DNA of 64,000 nt from Sanguibacter suarezii NBRC 16159 (GCF_001552735.1 NZ_BCRT01000015.1:124001-188000), one strand, 5' to 3'; counted from the first letter of the stretch, positions 48,325 through 59,813 are shown. Notes: generated from the sequence alone by a model not told the origin. Numbers and translations: made by a program.

Positions 48325-49908
48325 TCAGCGACCGAGGAACTTCTCCAGGCCCGGCGGCAGCTCGAGCGGCCCCTGCTGGTCCGCGGGCTTGCCCACACCG
48401 AAGGCGGAGCCCGGTGCGGCGGTGGGAGCCTCGGCCGCCGCGCGCTGCTCGGCAGCACGCTTGGCCGGGTTCCCGGACTTGCTCTTCTTGCCGCGCTGGG
48501 CCGGCGCCTGCTGGCGTCCACGAGCCTTCTTGCCACCCATGCCCGGCAGGTTGCCCATGCCCGGCATCGCCATGCCACCGCCGCGGCTCATCTGCCGCAT
48601 CATCTTCTGGGCGCCGGCGAAGCGGTCCAGCAGCTGGTTGACCTCGGTCGTGGTGACACCCGAACCCTTGGCGATACGTGCACGCCGCGAGCCGTTGATG
48701 ATCTTGGGGTTCTCCCGCTCGGCCGGGGTCATGGAGCGGATGATCGCCTCGACCCGGTCGACCTCGCGCTCGTCGAAGTTCTCCAGCGCCTCACGCATCT
48801 GGCCCATGCCCGGGAGCATGCCCAGCATCTTCTTCATCGAGCCCATGTTGCGCATCTGCTGCATCTGGACGAGGAAGTCGGCGAGGGTGAAGTCCTTGCC
48901 GGACGCCATCTTGTCCGCCATGACCTGCGCCTGGTCGGCGTCGAAGGCCTTCTCGGCCTGCTCGATGAGGGTGAGCACGTCACCCATGTCGAGGATGCGC
49001 GAGGCCATCCGGTCAGGGTGGAAGGCCTCGAAGTCGGTGAGCTTCTCACCGGTCGAGGCGAAGAGGATCGGACGGCCGGTCACGCGGGCCACGGACAGCG
49101 CCGCACCACCGCGGGCGTCGCCGTCGAGCTTGGACAGCACGACGCCGGTGAAGTTCACGCCCTCGGCGAAGGCCTGCGCGGTCGCGACCGCGTCCTGGCC
49201 GATCATCGCGTCGATGACGAAGAGGATCTCGTCCGGGCTGGTCGCGTCGCGGATGTCAGCAGCCTGCTGCATGAGCTCGGCGTCCACGCCGAGCCGTCCG
49301 GCGGTGTCGATGATGACCACGTCGTGCTGGCGCGCGCGGGCGGTCTCGACCCCTGCACGGGCGACGGCGACCGGGTCGCCGGCGGAGACGCCCGACTCCC
49401 CCTCAGACCCCTGGTTGCCCGGGCTCGGTGCGTAGACCGGCACGCCGGCGCGCTCCCCCACGACTTTGAGCTGGGTCACGGCGTTGGGGCGCTGCAGGTC
49501 AGCGGCAACGAGCAGCGGCGTGTGACCCTGCTCGCGCAGGTTGAGCGCGAGCTTCCCGGCCAGCGTCGTCTTACCCGCACCCTGGAGGCCGGCGAGCATG
49601 ATGACGGTCGGGGGGTTCTTCGCGAAGTTCAGTCCGCGGCTCTCCCCGCCCAGGATCGCGACGAGCTCCTCGTTGACGATCTTGACGACCTGCTGGGCGG
49701 GGTTGAGCGCCCCGGACACCTCCGAGGACAGGGCGCGCTCGCGCACGGTCCCGGTGAACTCGCGGACCACGGGCACCGCGACGTCGGCATCGAGCAGCGC
49801 CCGGCGGATCTCGCGTACGGTCGCGTCGATGTCGGACTCGGACAGACGTCCCTTGGTCCGCAGGTTCTTGAAGGTCGATGCCAGTCGATCTGACAGAGTG
49901 GCGAACAC
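48325..49908 (-). CDS. ffh: Signal recognition particle protein Ffh
   Basis: 527 residues from GTG at 49908 (VFATLSDRLASTF), supported by TGAGGA upstream. The GTPase delivers signal-bearing ribosomes to FtsY. N and G domains carry GLQGAGKTTLAGKLA, a DTAGR motif and TKLDG-type elements (SKLDGDARGGAA). The Met-rich M domain (GSMKKMLGMLPGMGQMRE) is present, then a basic tail. The G domain has an extra insertion of about 11 residues near VYAPSPGNQG. Confidence 0.95.
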   Translation of the reverse strand: MFATLSDRLASTFKNLRTKGRLSESDIDATVREIRRALLDADVAVPVVREFTGTVRERALSSEVSGALNPAQQVVKIVNEELVAILGGESRGLNFAKNPPTVIMLAGLQGAGKTTLAGKLALNLREQGHTPLLVAADLQRPNAVTQLKVVGERAGVPVYAPSPGNQGSEGESGVSAGDPVAVARAGVETARARQHDVVIIDTAGRLGVDAELMQQAADIRDATSPDEILFVIDAMIGQDAVATAQAFAEGVNFTGVVLSKLDGDARGGAALSVARVTGRPILFASTGEKLTDFEAFHPDRMASRILDMGDVLTLIEQAEKAFDADQAQVMADKMASGKDFTLADFLVQMQQMRNMGSMKKMLGMLPGMGQMREALENFDEREVDRVEAIIRSMTPAERENPKIINGSRRARIAKGSGVTTTEVNQLLDRFAGAQKMMRQMSRGGGMAMPGMGNLPGMGGKKARGRQQAPAQRGKKSKSGNPAKRAAEQRAAAEAPTAAPGSAFGVGKPADQQGPLELPPGLEKFLGR

Positions 49909-49989
49909 CGTTGCAATCCTCACCGTTCGCTCGTGACTTCACGCGAGGCCCCGCCCGCGGGCGGCGCTGCACGTGTCTAGTTGAAGCGC

Positions 49990-51831
49990 TCAGACTACCG
50001 GGTGATGCCCCTCGCCCGCGCTCGGGTCAGCGCCGAGGGCTGCCATCCCGCGTCGGAACAGGTCGTCGACGAGGCTCGCACGCCAGCTGGTCCACGTCGT
50101 GGCGCCGAGAGACGACCCGTCTGCCTCCGTCAGCGCACGCAGCACCTCGAGCAGCTCAGCACGATGGTCGACGGCGCTCAGCAGCTCCTCGATCGTGGCC
50201 GGGTCGTCCGGGTCGTGACTGACTGCCAGTCGGGACAGCGTCAGGTGATGGGCGACCATCCGCTGGACGTCGTCGACCACGTGCTGGTCGAAGCCCATCC
50301 GCCCCACGATCGCCGGGACGAGCTCTGCCCCGGTGACCGAGTGGTCGGTGGACCCCGCCCGCTTGCCGATGTCGTGCAAGAAGGTCGCCAGCAGCAGCAC
50401 GTCGGTCAGCTCGACGTTCTTGCGCCAGTGCCGGGCCCGCGCCGCCACCTCGATGAGATGTCGGTCGACGGTGTGCCGGTGCACCGCCGCGCGCTGCGGC
50501 CGGTTGCGCACGCCCGCCCACTCCGGGATCCAGCTCGTGACCACCCCGGCCAGGTCGAGGGCCTCCCAGACGGGGATCTGCGCCGCCCCCGAGCCGAGCA
50601 CGGTGAGCAGCGAGGTGCGCGCGGCCCGTGGCCACGGCACCGGCAGCGGCGGGCACTGGGCCAGGCTCGTGACCGAGACCGGCGAGATGGTCAGACCGGT
50701 GCGGGCCGCGGTCGCGGCCGCGCGCAACGCCAGCAGCGGGTCGTTGGCCGGGTTCGCGGCGATGGCCAGCACCAGCTCGCCGTCGTGCTCGACGAGGCCG
50801 TCCCCGACCGAGCGCAGCCGCGGGGCCGCGCGGCGCCCGCGGATCATCAGCGGACGGGTGACCAGTGGACGCTGGAGGGCCTGGCGGGCTCGGCGCACGG
50901 TCGTGTCCAGGCCGTAGGAGATCTCCCGGCCCGCCTCGGCGAGGCTGGCCAAGAAGTCGTCGGACTCGGGGTAGCCGCACAGTGCGGCGACCTCGTCGAG
51001 GTCGGCCAGGCCCAACCGGTTGGTGCGCCGGCGGGTGGTCAGCTGGAGGGCGTCACGGGCGTCGAGGAGGTGGGCGTAGGCGCGGTCGACGGCCCCGTGC
51101 GGGCGGTCGGTGAGCCAGGTGGCCGCCAGCGCGGTGAGGACGACGGCGTCGCGGATGCCCCCGCGGGCCTCCTTGAGATCGGGTTCGATGAGGTAGGCGA
51201 GCTCGCCGTGGCGGGCCGCGCGCACCTTCGCCGAGGCGAGCAGCTCGGGCAGGCGCCGGCGGGACGCCGCACGCCAGTCGGTGAGCACCGCTGACGTCGC
51301 TCGGTGCGCGACGACGGTGTCCCCCGCGATGGGCCGCACGTCGAGCATGCCGATCGCGGCGGGCAGGTCCTTGGAGGCGACCTGCCGGCACTGGGCCAAG
51401 GACCGCACGGAGTGGTCCAGGTCGAGGCCGGCGTCCCAGATCGGGTACCACAGGCTCTGCGCGAGGGCCTGGAGCTCCTCGGCGCCGTGGCTGCGGCCGT
51501 CATGGATGAGGACGAGGTCCAGGTCGCTCGTCGGGCCGATGTCCCCGCGGCCCAGGCTGCCCACAGCAGCCAGGGCGACGCCGGTGGGGTCGATGCTCGT
51601 GGTGGCCTGGTCCCACAGGGCGGAGAGCTCGGTGACGACGAGGTCGACCAGGGCCGCCCGGCGGACGCGCCCCTGCTCGGGTGAGGTGCGGCCCCCGGGG
51701 CGGGGGCCGCTGTGGCGGGCGGCGAGGTCGAGCATCTGGGACCGCAGGCCCCGCACCGTGGAGAGGTGCGGGGCCTGCGGGGACTGCTCGCCACCACTGG
51801 GCTGGGGCCGTGGCTGTGGCTGGACGGGCAT
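49990..51831 (-). CDS. glnD: [Protein-PII] uridylyltransferase GlnD, lacking ACT domains
   Basis: 613 residues from the ATG at 51831, 13 bases after the glnB stop. The nucleotidyltransferase motif is GSLGRG (91-96) with SDLD (102-105), the HD domain is at about 486-487 (FLHDIGK), and the linker domain is between. It adds or removes UMP on PII. The C-terminus ends after the HD domain (GHHPVV); the two ACT glutamine-sensing domains of typical GlnD are absent. No frameshift remnant fits in the 81-base gap to ffh. Confidence 0.88.
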   Translation of the reverse strand: MPVQPQPRPQPSGGEQSPQAPHLSTVRGLRSQMLDLAARHSGPRPGGRTSPEQGRVRRAALVDLVVTELSALWDQATTSIDPTGVALAAVGSLGRGDIGPTSDLDLVLIHDGRSHGAEELQALAQSLWYPIWDAGLDLDHSVRSLAQCRQVASKDLPAAIGMLDVRPIAGDTVVAHRATSAVLTDWRAASRRRLPELLASAKVRAARHGELAYLIEPDLKEARGGIRDAVVLTALAATWLTDRPHGAVDRAYAHLLDARDALQLTTRRRTNRLGLADLDEVAALCGYPESDDFLASLAEAGREISYGLDTTVRRARQALQRPLVTRPLMIRGRRAAPRLRSVGDGLVEHDGELVLAIAANPANDPLLALRAAATAARTGLTISPVSVTSLAQCPPLPVPWPRAARTSLLTVLGSGAAQIPVWEALDLAGVVTSWIPEWAGVRNRPQRAAVHRHTVDRHLIEVAARARHWRKNVELTDVLLLATFLHDIGKRAGSTDHSVTGAELVPAIVGRMGFDQHVVDDVQRMVAHHLTLSRLAVSHDPDDPATIEELLSAVDHRAELLEVLRALTEADGSSLGATTWTSWRASLVDDLFRRGMAALGADPSAGEGHHPVV

Positions 51832-51844
51832 GGGCGGGAGTGCC

Positions 51845-53490
<1,646 letters not shown>

Positions 53491-53568
53491 CGGATCATCT
53501 CCCATCCCAGCCGGGCGGCCGGTCAGGACAACTGTGCTGGAGCAGGATTTCGGCTACCGTGCGCCGGT

Positions 53569-53584
53569 GTTTCGCGGCTGTGAC
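53569..53584 (-). promoter_or_regulatory. GlnR-type box upstream of amt
   Basis: On the minus strand GTCAC-AGCCGC-GAAAC matches the actinobacterial GlnR half-site pair gTnAC-n6-GaAAc without mismatch at the consensus positions, about 80 bases upstream of the amt start. GlnR activates ammonium uptake under nitrogen limitation. The consensus is recalled from Streptomyces and mycobacterial work. Confidence 0.6.
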
Positions 53585-53599
53585 GAGATGACCACGCAG

Positions 53600-53615
53600 G
53601 TAAACGTTGTGTTAC
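53600..53615 (-). promoter_or_regulatory. Second, weaker GlnR-like half-site pair
   Basis: GTAAC-ACAACG-TTTAC on the minus strand, about 31 bases upstream (start to start) of the stronger box. The first half fits gTnAC and the second deviates from GaAAc. Confidence 0.4.
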
Positions 53616-53635
53616 GTGGCCATCTCGTCCGTCGC

Positions 53636-54880
53636 TCAGCCCTGCAGCAGCCCGTCGACGAAGTCCTCGGGGACGAAGGGCGCGAGGTCGTCGGGGCCCT
53701 CACCCAGGCCGACCAGCTTGACCGGGACGCCGAGCTCGCGCTGGACGGCCACGACGATGCCGCCCTTGGCGGTCCCGTCCAGCTTGGTCAGCACGATCCC
53801 GGTCACCCCGGCGACCTCGGCGAAGACGCGGGCCTGGTTGAGGCCGTTCTGGCCGGTGGTCGCGTCGAGCACGAGCAGCACCTCGGTCAGCGGGGCCTCC
53901 TTGGTGATGACCCGGCTGATCTTGCCGAGCTCGTCCATGAGCCCGGCCTTGTTCTGCAGGCGGCCGGCGGTGTCCACCAGGACGACGTCCACCCCGCGCG
54001 TGCGCCCGGTCCGTACGGCGTCGAAGGCGACCGCGGCCGGGTCGGCGCCGTCCTTGAAGGAGCGGACGGTCTCGACGCCCACGCGCGCGCCCCAGGTGGT
54101 GAGCTGGTCTGCGGCCGCGGCGCGGAAGGTGTCCGCCGCGCCGAGGATGACCTCGTTGCCCTCCGCGACGAGCACCCGGGTGAGCTTGCCGACCGTGGTG
54201 GTCTTGCCGGTGCCGTTGACGCCGACGACGAGGACGACCGCGGGGACCTTCTCCCCCGCCTCGTCCGTGCCGGGGGCGGTGTGCAGGCTGCGGTCCAGGG
54301 TCGGGTCGACGAGCCGGATGAGCTCGGTGCGCAGCATGGCGCGCACGCTGGCGGGGTCCTTGACGCCCTGCACGCGCACCTGGGTGCGCAGCGCGTCGAT
54401 GAGCTCGGTGGCCGGTCCCGTCCCGACGTCGGCGAGCAGGAGGGTCTCCTCGAGCTCGTCCCAGTCGTCCTCGGTCAGGTGGTCGCGGGAGAGCACGGCG
54501 AGCAGCTTGGCACCCAGCGGGGAACCAGACCGCGCGAGACGGTCGCGCAGCCGGGCGAGGCGCCCGGCAGGCGCCTCGGGGACCTCGACCGCGGGGACGA
54601 CCTCGGTCTCGACCTCGTCCACGGTTCCCGACGGCGCGGGCTCGACAGCGTCGACCGCGGTGTCCGGGCTAGCAGGGCCGCCAGGGCTATCAGGGCCGGG
54701 TTCCAGGACGTCGGTGGACGCCGGTGCCCCTGCGGAGATGCCCGTGTCCGGACCTGATGACCGGGGCGGTTCGATCGTGGGTCGCCTCGGGCGTTCCCTC
54801 GAGGAGGAGTATCCCCAGAAGCCCAGTCCGACGAGGACGAGGACGGCAAGTGTTATCCAGAGCGGCAGCAGATCATTCAC
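53636..54880 (-). CDS. ftsY: Signal recognition particle receptor FtsY
   Basis: 414 residues from GTG at 54880 (MNDLLPLWITLAV). An N-terminal membrane helix anchors it; a Pro/Glu-rich acidic linker follows. The NG GTPase domain has VVGVNGTGKTTTVGKL, VDTAGRLQNK and TKLDGTAKGG. It receives Ffh-ribosome complexes at the membrane. Between the amt operon and a small membrane protein, with smc beyond. Start set by alignment to the membrane helix. Confidence 0.95.
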   Translation of the reverse strand: MNDLLPLWITLAVLVLVGLGFWGYSSSRERPRRPTIEPPRSSGPDTGISAGAPASTDVLEPGPDSPGGPASPDTAVDAVEPAPSGTVDEVETEVVPAVEVPEAPAGRLARLRDRLARSGSPLGAKLLAVLSRDHLTEDDWDELEETLLLADVGTGPATELIDALRTQVRVQGVKDPASVRAMLRTELIRLVDPTLDRSLHTAPGTDEAGEKVPAVVLVVGVNGTGKTTTVGKLTRVLVAEGNEVILGAADTFRAAAADQLTTWGARVGVETVRSFKDGADPAAVAFDAVRTGRTRGVDVVLVDTAGRLQNKAGLMDELGKISRVITKEAPLTEVLLVLDATTGQNGLNQARVFAEVAGVTGIVLTKLDGTAKGGIVVAVQRELGVPVKLVGLGEGPDDLAPFVPEDFVDGLLQG

Positions 54881-54951
54881 GCCTGAAGTCTCTCAGGAGA
54901 GGGCCGGTGCCCGCACCACGGGGGGCCTGCCGCGTGGAGGCGCGCGCCGGG

Positions 54952-55473
54952 CTAGCGGCGCAGGGAGTGCAGCGCGTCGCTCAGCTGGGCGGCGTCGAGG
55001 TAGGCGGGCTCGGAGGTGGCCGTGGCCTCGAAGAACTCCTCGAAGGAGGTGTTCGACTCGGCGGGGTCGCGGTCGAGCCGGCTGGTGGCCGGTCGCGGCG
55101 GGACGGTCCTCGGCGCTGTGGTGGGTGCCGGGGTCGACGCTGCTGCGGGCGCGGGCGCGGGCGATGCGGGTGCTGCGGGCGCTGCGGCGGTCTGTCCTGC
55201 TCGGGGGTGACCGGCCGTGCGACCGGCCGTGGCCCGCGGTGCGGAGGCATCGGCGTCGGGCGTCGCGCGGTGGCGCAGCCGGGCGAGGCGGGCGCGCGTG
55301 GTTGCCGTGGCCGAGAGGAAGTCCTGCCACAGGGCGGACCAGGCGGAGGTGGGCGCTGCGTCGTCGCCGTCGTCGGAGTCGTCCCGGTCGGCCGGGGAGA
55401 GGATCCCGGCGAGCATGAGGACTCCCACGGCGACGGCGAGCGTCACCAGCAACCACACGTACATCTCGACCAT
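54952..55473 (-). CDS. Small membrane protein between ftsY and smc
   Basis: 173 residues from the ATG at 55473 (MVEMYVWLLVTLAVA). One N-terminal helix is followed by a charged stretch (ALWQDFLSATATTRARLARL), a long Ala/Pro/Thr linker, and a short structured tail (SNTSFEEFFEATATSEPAYLDAAQLSDALHSLRR). I do not recognise a family. The tail is the likely functional part. Its location between two essential genes suggests it may belong to the same transcript. Confidence 0.6.
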   Translation of the reverse strand: MVEMYVWLLVTLAVAVGVLMLAGILSPADRDDSDDGDDAAPTSAWSALWQDFLSATATTRARLARLRHRATPDADASAPRATAGRTAGHPRAGQTAAAPAAPASPAPAPAAASTPAPTTAPRTVPPRPATSRLDRDPAESNTSFEEFFEATATSEPAYLDAAQLSDALHSLRR

Positions 55474-55575
55474 GGTCCAGTCGTAGCATGTGTCATGGGC
55501 GGACGTCGGGTGGGCGCGGCGTGCATGCGATGTCCCCGTGCCATGCGCACCCAATCTTCACGCGCGGCGCGGGTC

Positions 55576-58500
55576 TCAGGCGTCGACCGGCTCGGTCAGC
55601 CGCTGGCTGATCACCGTGGTGACCCCGTCCCCGCGCATGGTCACGCCGTAGAGCGCGTCGGCGATCTCCATCGTGCGCTTCTGGTGGGTGATGACGATGA
55701 GCTGGCTGTCCCGCTGAAGCTCGGTGAAGATGCCCAGCAGCCGGCCGAGGTTGGTGTCGTCCAGGGCCGCCTCGACCTCGTCCATGACGTAGAACGGGCT
55801 GGGTCGAGCCTTGAAGATCGAGACGAGCAGCGCGACCGCGGTGAGCGAGCGCTCACCTCCGGAGAGCAGGGACAGTCGCTTGACCTTCTTGCCGGCCGGC
55901 CGCGCCTCGATCTCGATCCCGGTGGTGAGCATGTCGTCGGGGTCGGTGAGCACGAGGCGCCCCTCCCCGCCCGGGAAGAGACGGGGGAAGACCTCGGCGA
56001 ACTGCGCCTCGGTGTCACGGTAGGCCTCGGTGAAGACCTGCTCGACCCGCTCGTCGATCTCCCGGACGAGCTCCATGAGGTCCGCGCGCGAGCGCTTGAG
56101 GTCGCTCAGCTGCTCGGAGAGGAAGGCGTGCCGTTCCTCGAGCGCCGCGAACTCCTCCAGCGCCAGCGGGTTCACCTTGCCCAGCGCAGTCATCGCCCGT
56201 TCTGCCGAGCGCAGCCGCTTCTCCTGCTCCAGGCGCACGTAGGGACGTCCGGCGGGCTCATCGGTCTCCGGGTCCCGGTCGCCGTCAGCGGGTGGGACCG
56301 GGACGGGCAGGTGCGGCCCGAACTCCTCGATCAGCGTCTGCGGGTCCAGCCCCAGCTCCTGCGCGGCGCGGTCCTGGAGGGTCTCGACCCGCAGCTGCTG
56401 CTGCGCGCGCGCGACCTCGTCACGGTGTGCGGAGTCGGTGAGCTCACGCAGGTCCGCGGTGAGGGCGTCCACGGCGGTCCGCAGCGTCCCGCGCTGGGCC
56501 TCCCGCGCGCCTCGGGCCGCCTCTTCGGCGTCCCGGTGCGTCGCGGCGCGGGCGATCGACCGCTCGAGGTGGGTCAGGGTGGCCTCCGCCGCGTCACGGA
56601 CGGTCCGCGCGCGGGCGATCTGCTCACGGCGTCGCAGCTCCCGCTGCGCTGCGCGTTCCCGCGCGGCGCGCTCGGTGGCCGCCGAACGCTCGAGGGCCTG
56701 CGCGCGACCGGCGACCGCACGGGCGCGCTCCTCGCTCGTGCGCAGCGCGAGCCGCGCCTCGGTCTCCAGGGAGCGGGCCTGGACCGCCTGGGCGCTCGCC
56801 CGGTCCCGGTCGGCGGTGCAGGCGGCGAGGGCGTCCTGGCTGTCCTGCGGCGCGAGCTGGGCGGCCTCGTAGCGCTCGGTGAGCTCCGCGAGGACCTCCC
56901 GCTCCTGGCTGAGCGCGCGGCCGGCGGCGTCCAGGCGGTCCTGGATCCGTGCCGACTCCTCGCCCGCGGCCCGCGCGGCGGCACCGAGCGCGCCGAGCTG
57001 GTCGGCGACCGCCGCGATCGCGGCGTCGGACTCGTTCAGACGAGCGAGGGTGAGGTCGTGGCGGCGGCGGGCGCTGTCCTCGCGGGCGAGGGCCTCCACC
57101 CGGGCGTCGTGGGCGCGGGCCAGCCGCTCCTCGGCGTCAGCCTGGGCGGCGCGCGCCTCGTCCAGGGCCGTCTGCAGGTGCAGCACGCTGGGTGCGGCCG
57201 CGGAGCCGCCCCACGCCCGGTGGGCGCCGAGCACGTCGCCGGCGCGGGTGACCGCGGTGACGCCGGGGTGGGCGGCCACCACCTGCTGGGCGTCAGCGAG
57301 GTCAGCGACGATCAGGACGCCCGTGAGCAGGCGCTCCACGGCCCGGCGGACCGAGGCTGCCGGGTGCACCACGGTCGAGGCCCACACGGCACCGTCAGGC
57401 AGCCCGGCGGCGCCGATCAGCAGGTCCTCGTCCACGGGGATGTCACCGTCACGATCACCGGCGGCGTCACTGGTCGCATCACCGGTCGCGTCACCGACGA
57501 CCAGGCTCGCACGGCCGGCGTCGTCGGCGCGCAGCAGGCGGATGGCGTCGACGGCTGCCTCCGCGGATTCGACGGCGACCGCGTCGGCGTGCGGGCCGAG
57601 GGCAGCAGCGACCGCGTCGGCGAAGCCAGGGTCCACGCTCATCAGGGCGGCCATCGAACCGAGGGTCCCGCGCAGGGAGTCCGCGGCGAGCAGGGCTCCG
57701 GCGCCGTCCTTGCGGGTCAGGCTGAGCTCGAGGGTCTCGGCGCGGGTGCGCCAGGTGACCCCGTCCCGCTCGGCCTCCTCACGCTGCTGGAGCACCTCGC
57801 GCAGCGCCTCGGAGGCGGCGTGCAAGGCGGCGACGGCCTCCTCGTGGTCGGCGTCGAGGTCTTCTTCGCCCTGCGTCGCACCGGCGGCCTGGGTCTCGAG
57901 CACCTCCACGTCGCCCCGCGCAGCTGCGCCACGCTCCAGCGCGGCGTCGAGGGAGGCGCGCAGCCGGCCGATCTCCGCCTCGGTGGCGGCGGCCGCGGAC
58001 TGGCGGGCGGAAACCTGTCCGGCAAGCCGCGCCAACCCTTCACGCTGGTCGGCGACCCCGCGCTGGACGGCGGCCAACGCCTTCTCAGCAGCGGTGGTGG
58101 CGTCCTCAGCCGCGACGCGGGCAGCAGTGGCCTCGCTCAGGCGCGCGGTCCGCGCGGCCACCTCGCGGGCGAGCTCGGCGTCGCCCGCGCGCGCCCGGGC
58201 GGCCTGGGCCTCGAGCTCGCGGGGGTCCTGCCCCGGGGACGGAGCGGGCTCAGCAGCGAGCAGCCGCAGGCGGTCGGCAGCCAGGGTGCGGGTCCCGGTG
58301 AGGCGGTCGCGCAGCGAGCCGAGCGCGTACCAGGTGGCGTTGGCCTCGGCCACGGCCGGACCGGCGGCGCTGATCTGCTGCTCGAGGGCGGCGAGCTCTG
58401 CCCGGCGCTCCGCCAGCTCACGCTCGACCTCACCGGCCCGGGCGCGCAGGGCGCTCTCGTCGGCGATCTCCTGGGCGAGGCCGGCGGTGAGCTGGGCGAG

Positions 58501-59199
58501 GTCGTCTGCCAGCAGCCGTGCCTTGGCGTCACGCAGGTCGGCGGCCACGACGGCGGCCTTGCGGGCCATCTCGGCCTGGCGGCCGAGCGGTCCCAGCTGC
58601 CGGCGCAGCTCCGCGGTGAGGTCGCCCAGGCGCAGCAGGTTGCCGGACATCGCCTCGAGCTTGCGCAGGGCCTTGTCCTTGCGCTTGCGGTGCTTGAGGA
58701 CGCCGGCGGCCTCCTCGATGAAGCCGCGGCGCTCCTCGGGGGTGGCGCGCAGCACGGCGTCGAGCTGGCCCTGGCCCACGATGACGTGCATCTCCCGGCC
58801 GAGGCCGGAGTCGGAGAGCAGGTCCTGGATGTCGAGCAGGCGGCAGGAGGAGCCGTTGATCGCGTACTCCGAGCCGCCGTTGCGGAACAGCGTTCTAGTG
58901 ATCGTCACCTCGGCGTACTCGATCGGCAGCGCGCCGTCGGTGTTGTCGATGGTCAAGGACACCTCGGCGCGGCCCAGCGGCGGGCGCCCGGCGGTGCCGG
59001 CGAAGATGACGTCCTCCATCTTGCCCCCGCGCAGGGTCTTGGCTCCCTGCTCCCCCATGACCCAGGCCAACGCGTCGACGACGTTGGACTTGCCCGAGCC
59101 GTTCGGGCCCACGACGCAGGTCACCCCGGGCTCGAAGCGCAGCGTCGTCGCCGAGGCGAACGACTTGAAGCCGCGCAGGGTGAGTGTCTTGAGGTGCAC
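55576..59199 (-). CDS. smc: Chromosome segregation protein SMC
   Basis: 1207 residues from GTG at 59199 (VHLKTLTLRGFKSF), the family start. Walker A GPNGSGKSN is at 31-39; two long coiled-coil arms flank a hinge at about 500-660; the C-terminal head has LSLLSGGERSLTAVALL and YVMDEVEAALDDTN (Walker B). SMC condenses and arranges chromosomes with ScpA/ScpB. Unusually long Ala-rich coiled-coil sections are usual for high-GC genomes. Confidence 0.96.
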   Translation of the reverse strand: MHLKTLTLRGFKSFASATTLRFEPGVTCVVGPNGSGKSNVVDALAWVMGEQGAKTLRGGKMEDVIFAGTAGRPPLGRAEVSLTIDNTDGALPIEYAEVTITRTLFRNGGSEYAINGSSCRLLDIQDLLSDSGLGREMHVIVGQGQLDAVLRATPEERRGFIEEAAGVLKHRKRKDKALRKLEAMSGNLLRLGDLTAELRRQLGPLGRQAEMARKAAVVAADLRDAKARLLADDLAQLTAGLAQEIADESALRARAGEVERELAERRAELAALEQQISAAGPAVAEANATWYALGSLRDRLTGTRTLAADRLRLLAAEPAPSPGQDPRELEAQAARARAGDAELAREVAARTARLSEATAARVAAEDATTAAEKALAAVQRGVADQREGLARLAGQVSARQSAAAATEAEIGRLRASLDAALERGAAARGDVEVLETQAAGATQGEEDLDADHEEAVAALHAASEALREVLQQREEAERDGVTWRTRAETLELSLTRKDGAGALLAADSLRGTLGSMAALMSVDPGFADAVAAALGPHADAVAVESAEAAVDAIRLLRADDAGRASLVVGDATGDATSDAAGDRDGDIPVDEDLLIGAAGLPDGAVWASTVVHPAASVRRAVERLLTGVLIVADLADAQQVVAAHPGVTAVTRAGDVLGAHRAWGGSAAAPSVLHLQTALDEARAAQADAEERLARAHDARVEALAREDSARRRHDLTLARLNESDAAIAAVADQLGALGAAARAAGEESARIQDRLDAAGRALSQEREVLAELTERYEAAQLAPQDSQDALAACTADRDRASAQAVQARSLETEARLALRTSEERARAVAGRAQALERSAATERAARERAAQRELRRREQIARARTVRDAAEATLTHLERSIARAATHRDAEEAARGAREAQRGTLRTAVDALTADLRELTDSAHRDEVARAQQQLRVETLQDRAAQELGLDPQTLIEEFGPHLPVPVPPADGDRDPETDEPAGRPYVRLEQEKRLRSAERAMTALGKVNPLALEEFAALEERHAFLSEQLSDLKRSRADLMELVREIDERVEQVFTEAYRDTEAQFAEVFPRLFPGGEGRLVLTDPDDMLTTGIEIEARPAGKKVKRLSLLSGGERSLTAVALLVSIFKARPSPFYVMDEVEAALDDTNLGRLLGIFTELQRDSQLIVITHQKRTMEIADALYGVTMRGDGVTTVISQRLTEPVDA

Positions 59200-59257
59200 G
59201 CCCCACAGACTAGTAGCCGCACCCGACACCCGGGAGCCTCCCCGCCCTGAACGCGGC

Positions 59258-59289
59258 ACGCCTGCCGGCGCTCTGGCGGCGGCAGGCGT
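59258..59289 (-). terminator. Terminator after ndk
   Basis: Arms 59258-59267 and 59280-59289 pair perfectly over 10 bp with a 12-base loop. It lies between the ndk stop and the smc start, both on the minus strand, so smc is expressed separately. Confidence 0.55.
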
Positions 59290-59378
59290 CCCGCGCTCAG
59301 CGCAGGGGCAGGAGATGGAGCGAGGCCCTCAGATGCCGGGGGTGCGGTGGGAGGGCGCGCTGAACGGGTCTGCCGCGA

Positions 59379-59813
59379 TCAGAGCGCGGGGAACCAGAGG
59401 GCGATCTCGCGGGCTGCGGACTCCTCGGAGTCGGAGCCGTGAACGAGGTTCTGCTGGACCTTCAGGCCCCAGTCGCGGCCCAGGTCACCACGGATGGTGC
59501 CGGGGGCGGCCGTCGTCGGGTCGGTCGTGCCGGCGAGGGAGCGGAAGCCGGGGATGACGCCCTGGCCCTGGGCGACGATCGCCAGCAGCGGTCCGGACTT
59601 CATGAACTCTACGAGGGGCGCGAAGAAGGGCTTGCCCTCGTGCTCGGCGTAGTGGGCGGCGAGGAGCGCGTCGTCCGCGGTCTTCAGCTCGACGGCCACG
59701 AGCTCGTAGCCCTTGGCCTCGATCCGGCGCAGGATCTCCCCGCTCAGGCCCCGGCGGACGCCGTCGGGCTTGACGAGGATCAGGGTACGGGAGACTGCTG
59801 AGGAGGTGGTCAT
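59379..59813 (-). CDS. ndk: Nucleoside diphosphate kinase
   Basis: 144 residues. It balances NTP pools by phosphate transfer through His125 (NLVHGSDSEESA), with the nucleotide-binding segments LVKPDGVRRGL and GPLLAIV. Length and motif order are standard. Upstream of it lies the DUF4233 gene, the conserved actinobacterial neighbour. Confidence 0.96.
   Translation of the reverse strand: MTTSSAVSRTLILVKPDGVRRGLSGEILRRIEAKGYELVAVELKTADDALLAAHYAEHEGKPFFAPLVEFMKSGPLLAIVAQGQGVIPGFRSLAGTTDPTTAAPGTIRGDLGRDWGLKVQQNLVHGSDSEESAAREIALWFPAL

Noticed and set aside
54724-59250. 1508-codon open frame opposite smc
   Set aside because: A shadow of the smc coding strand in a GC-rich genome; the smc frame has full family motifs and the opposite frame none.
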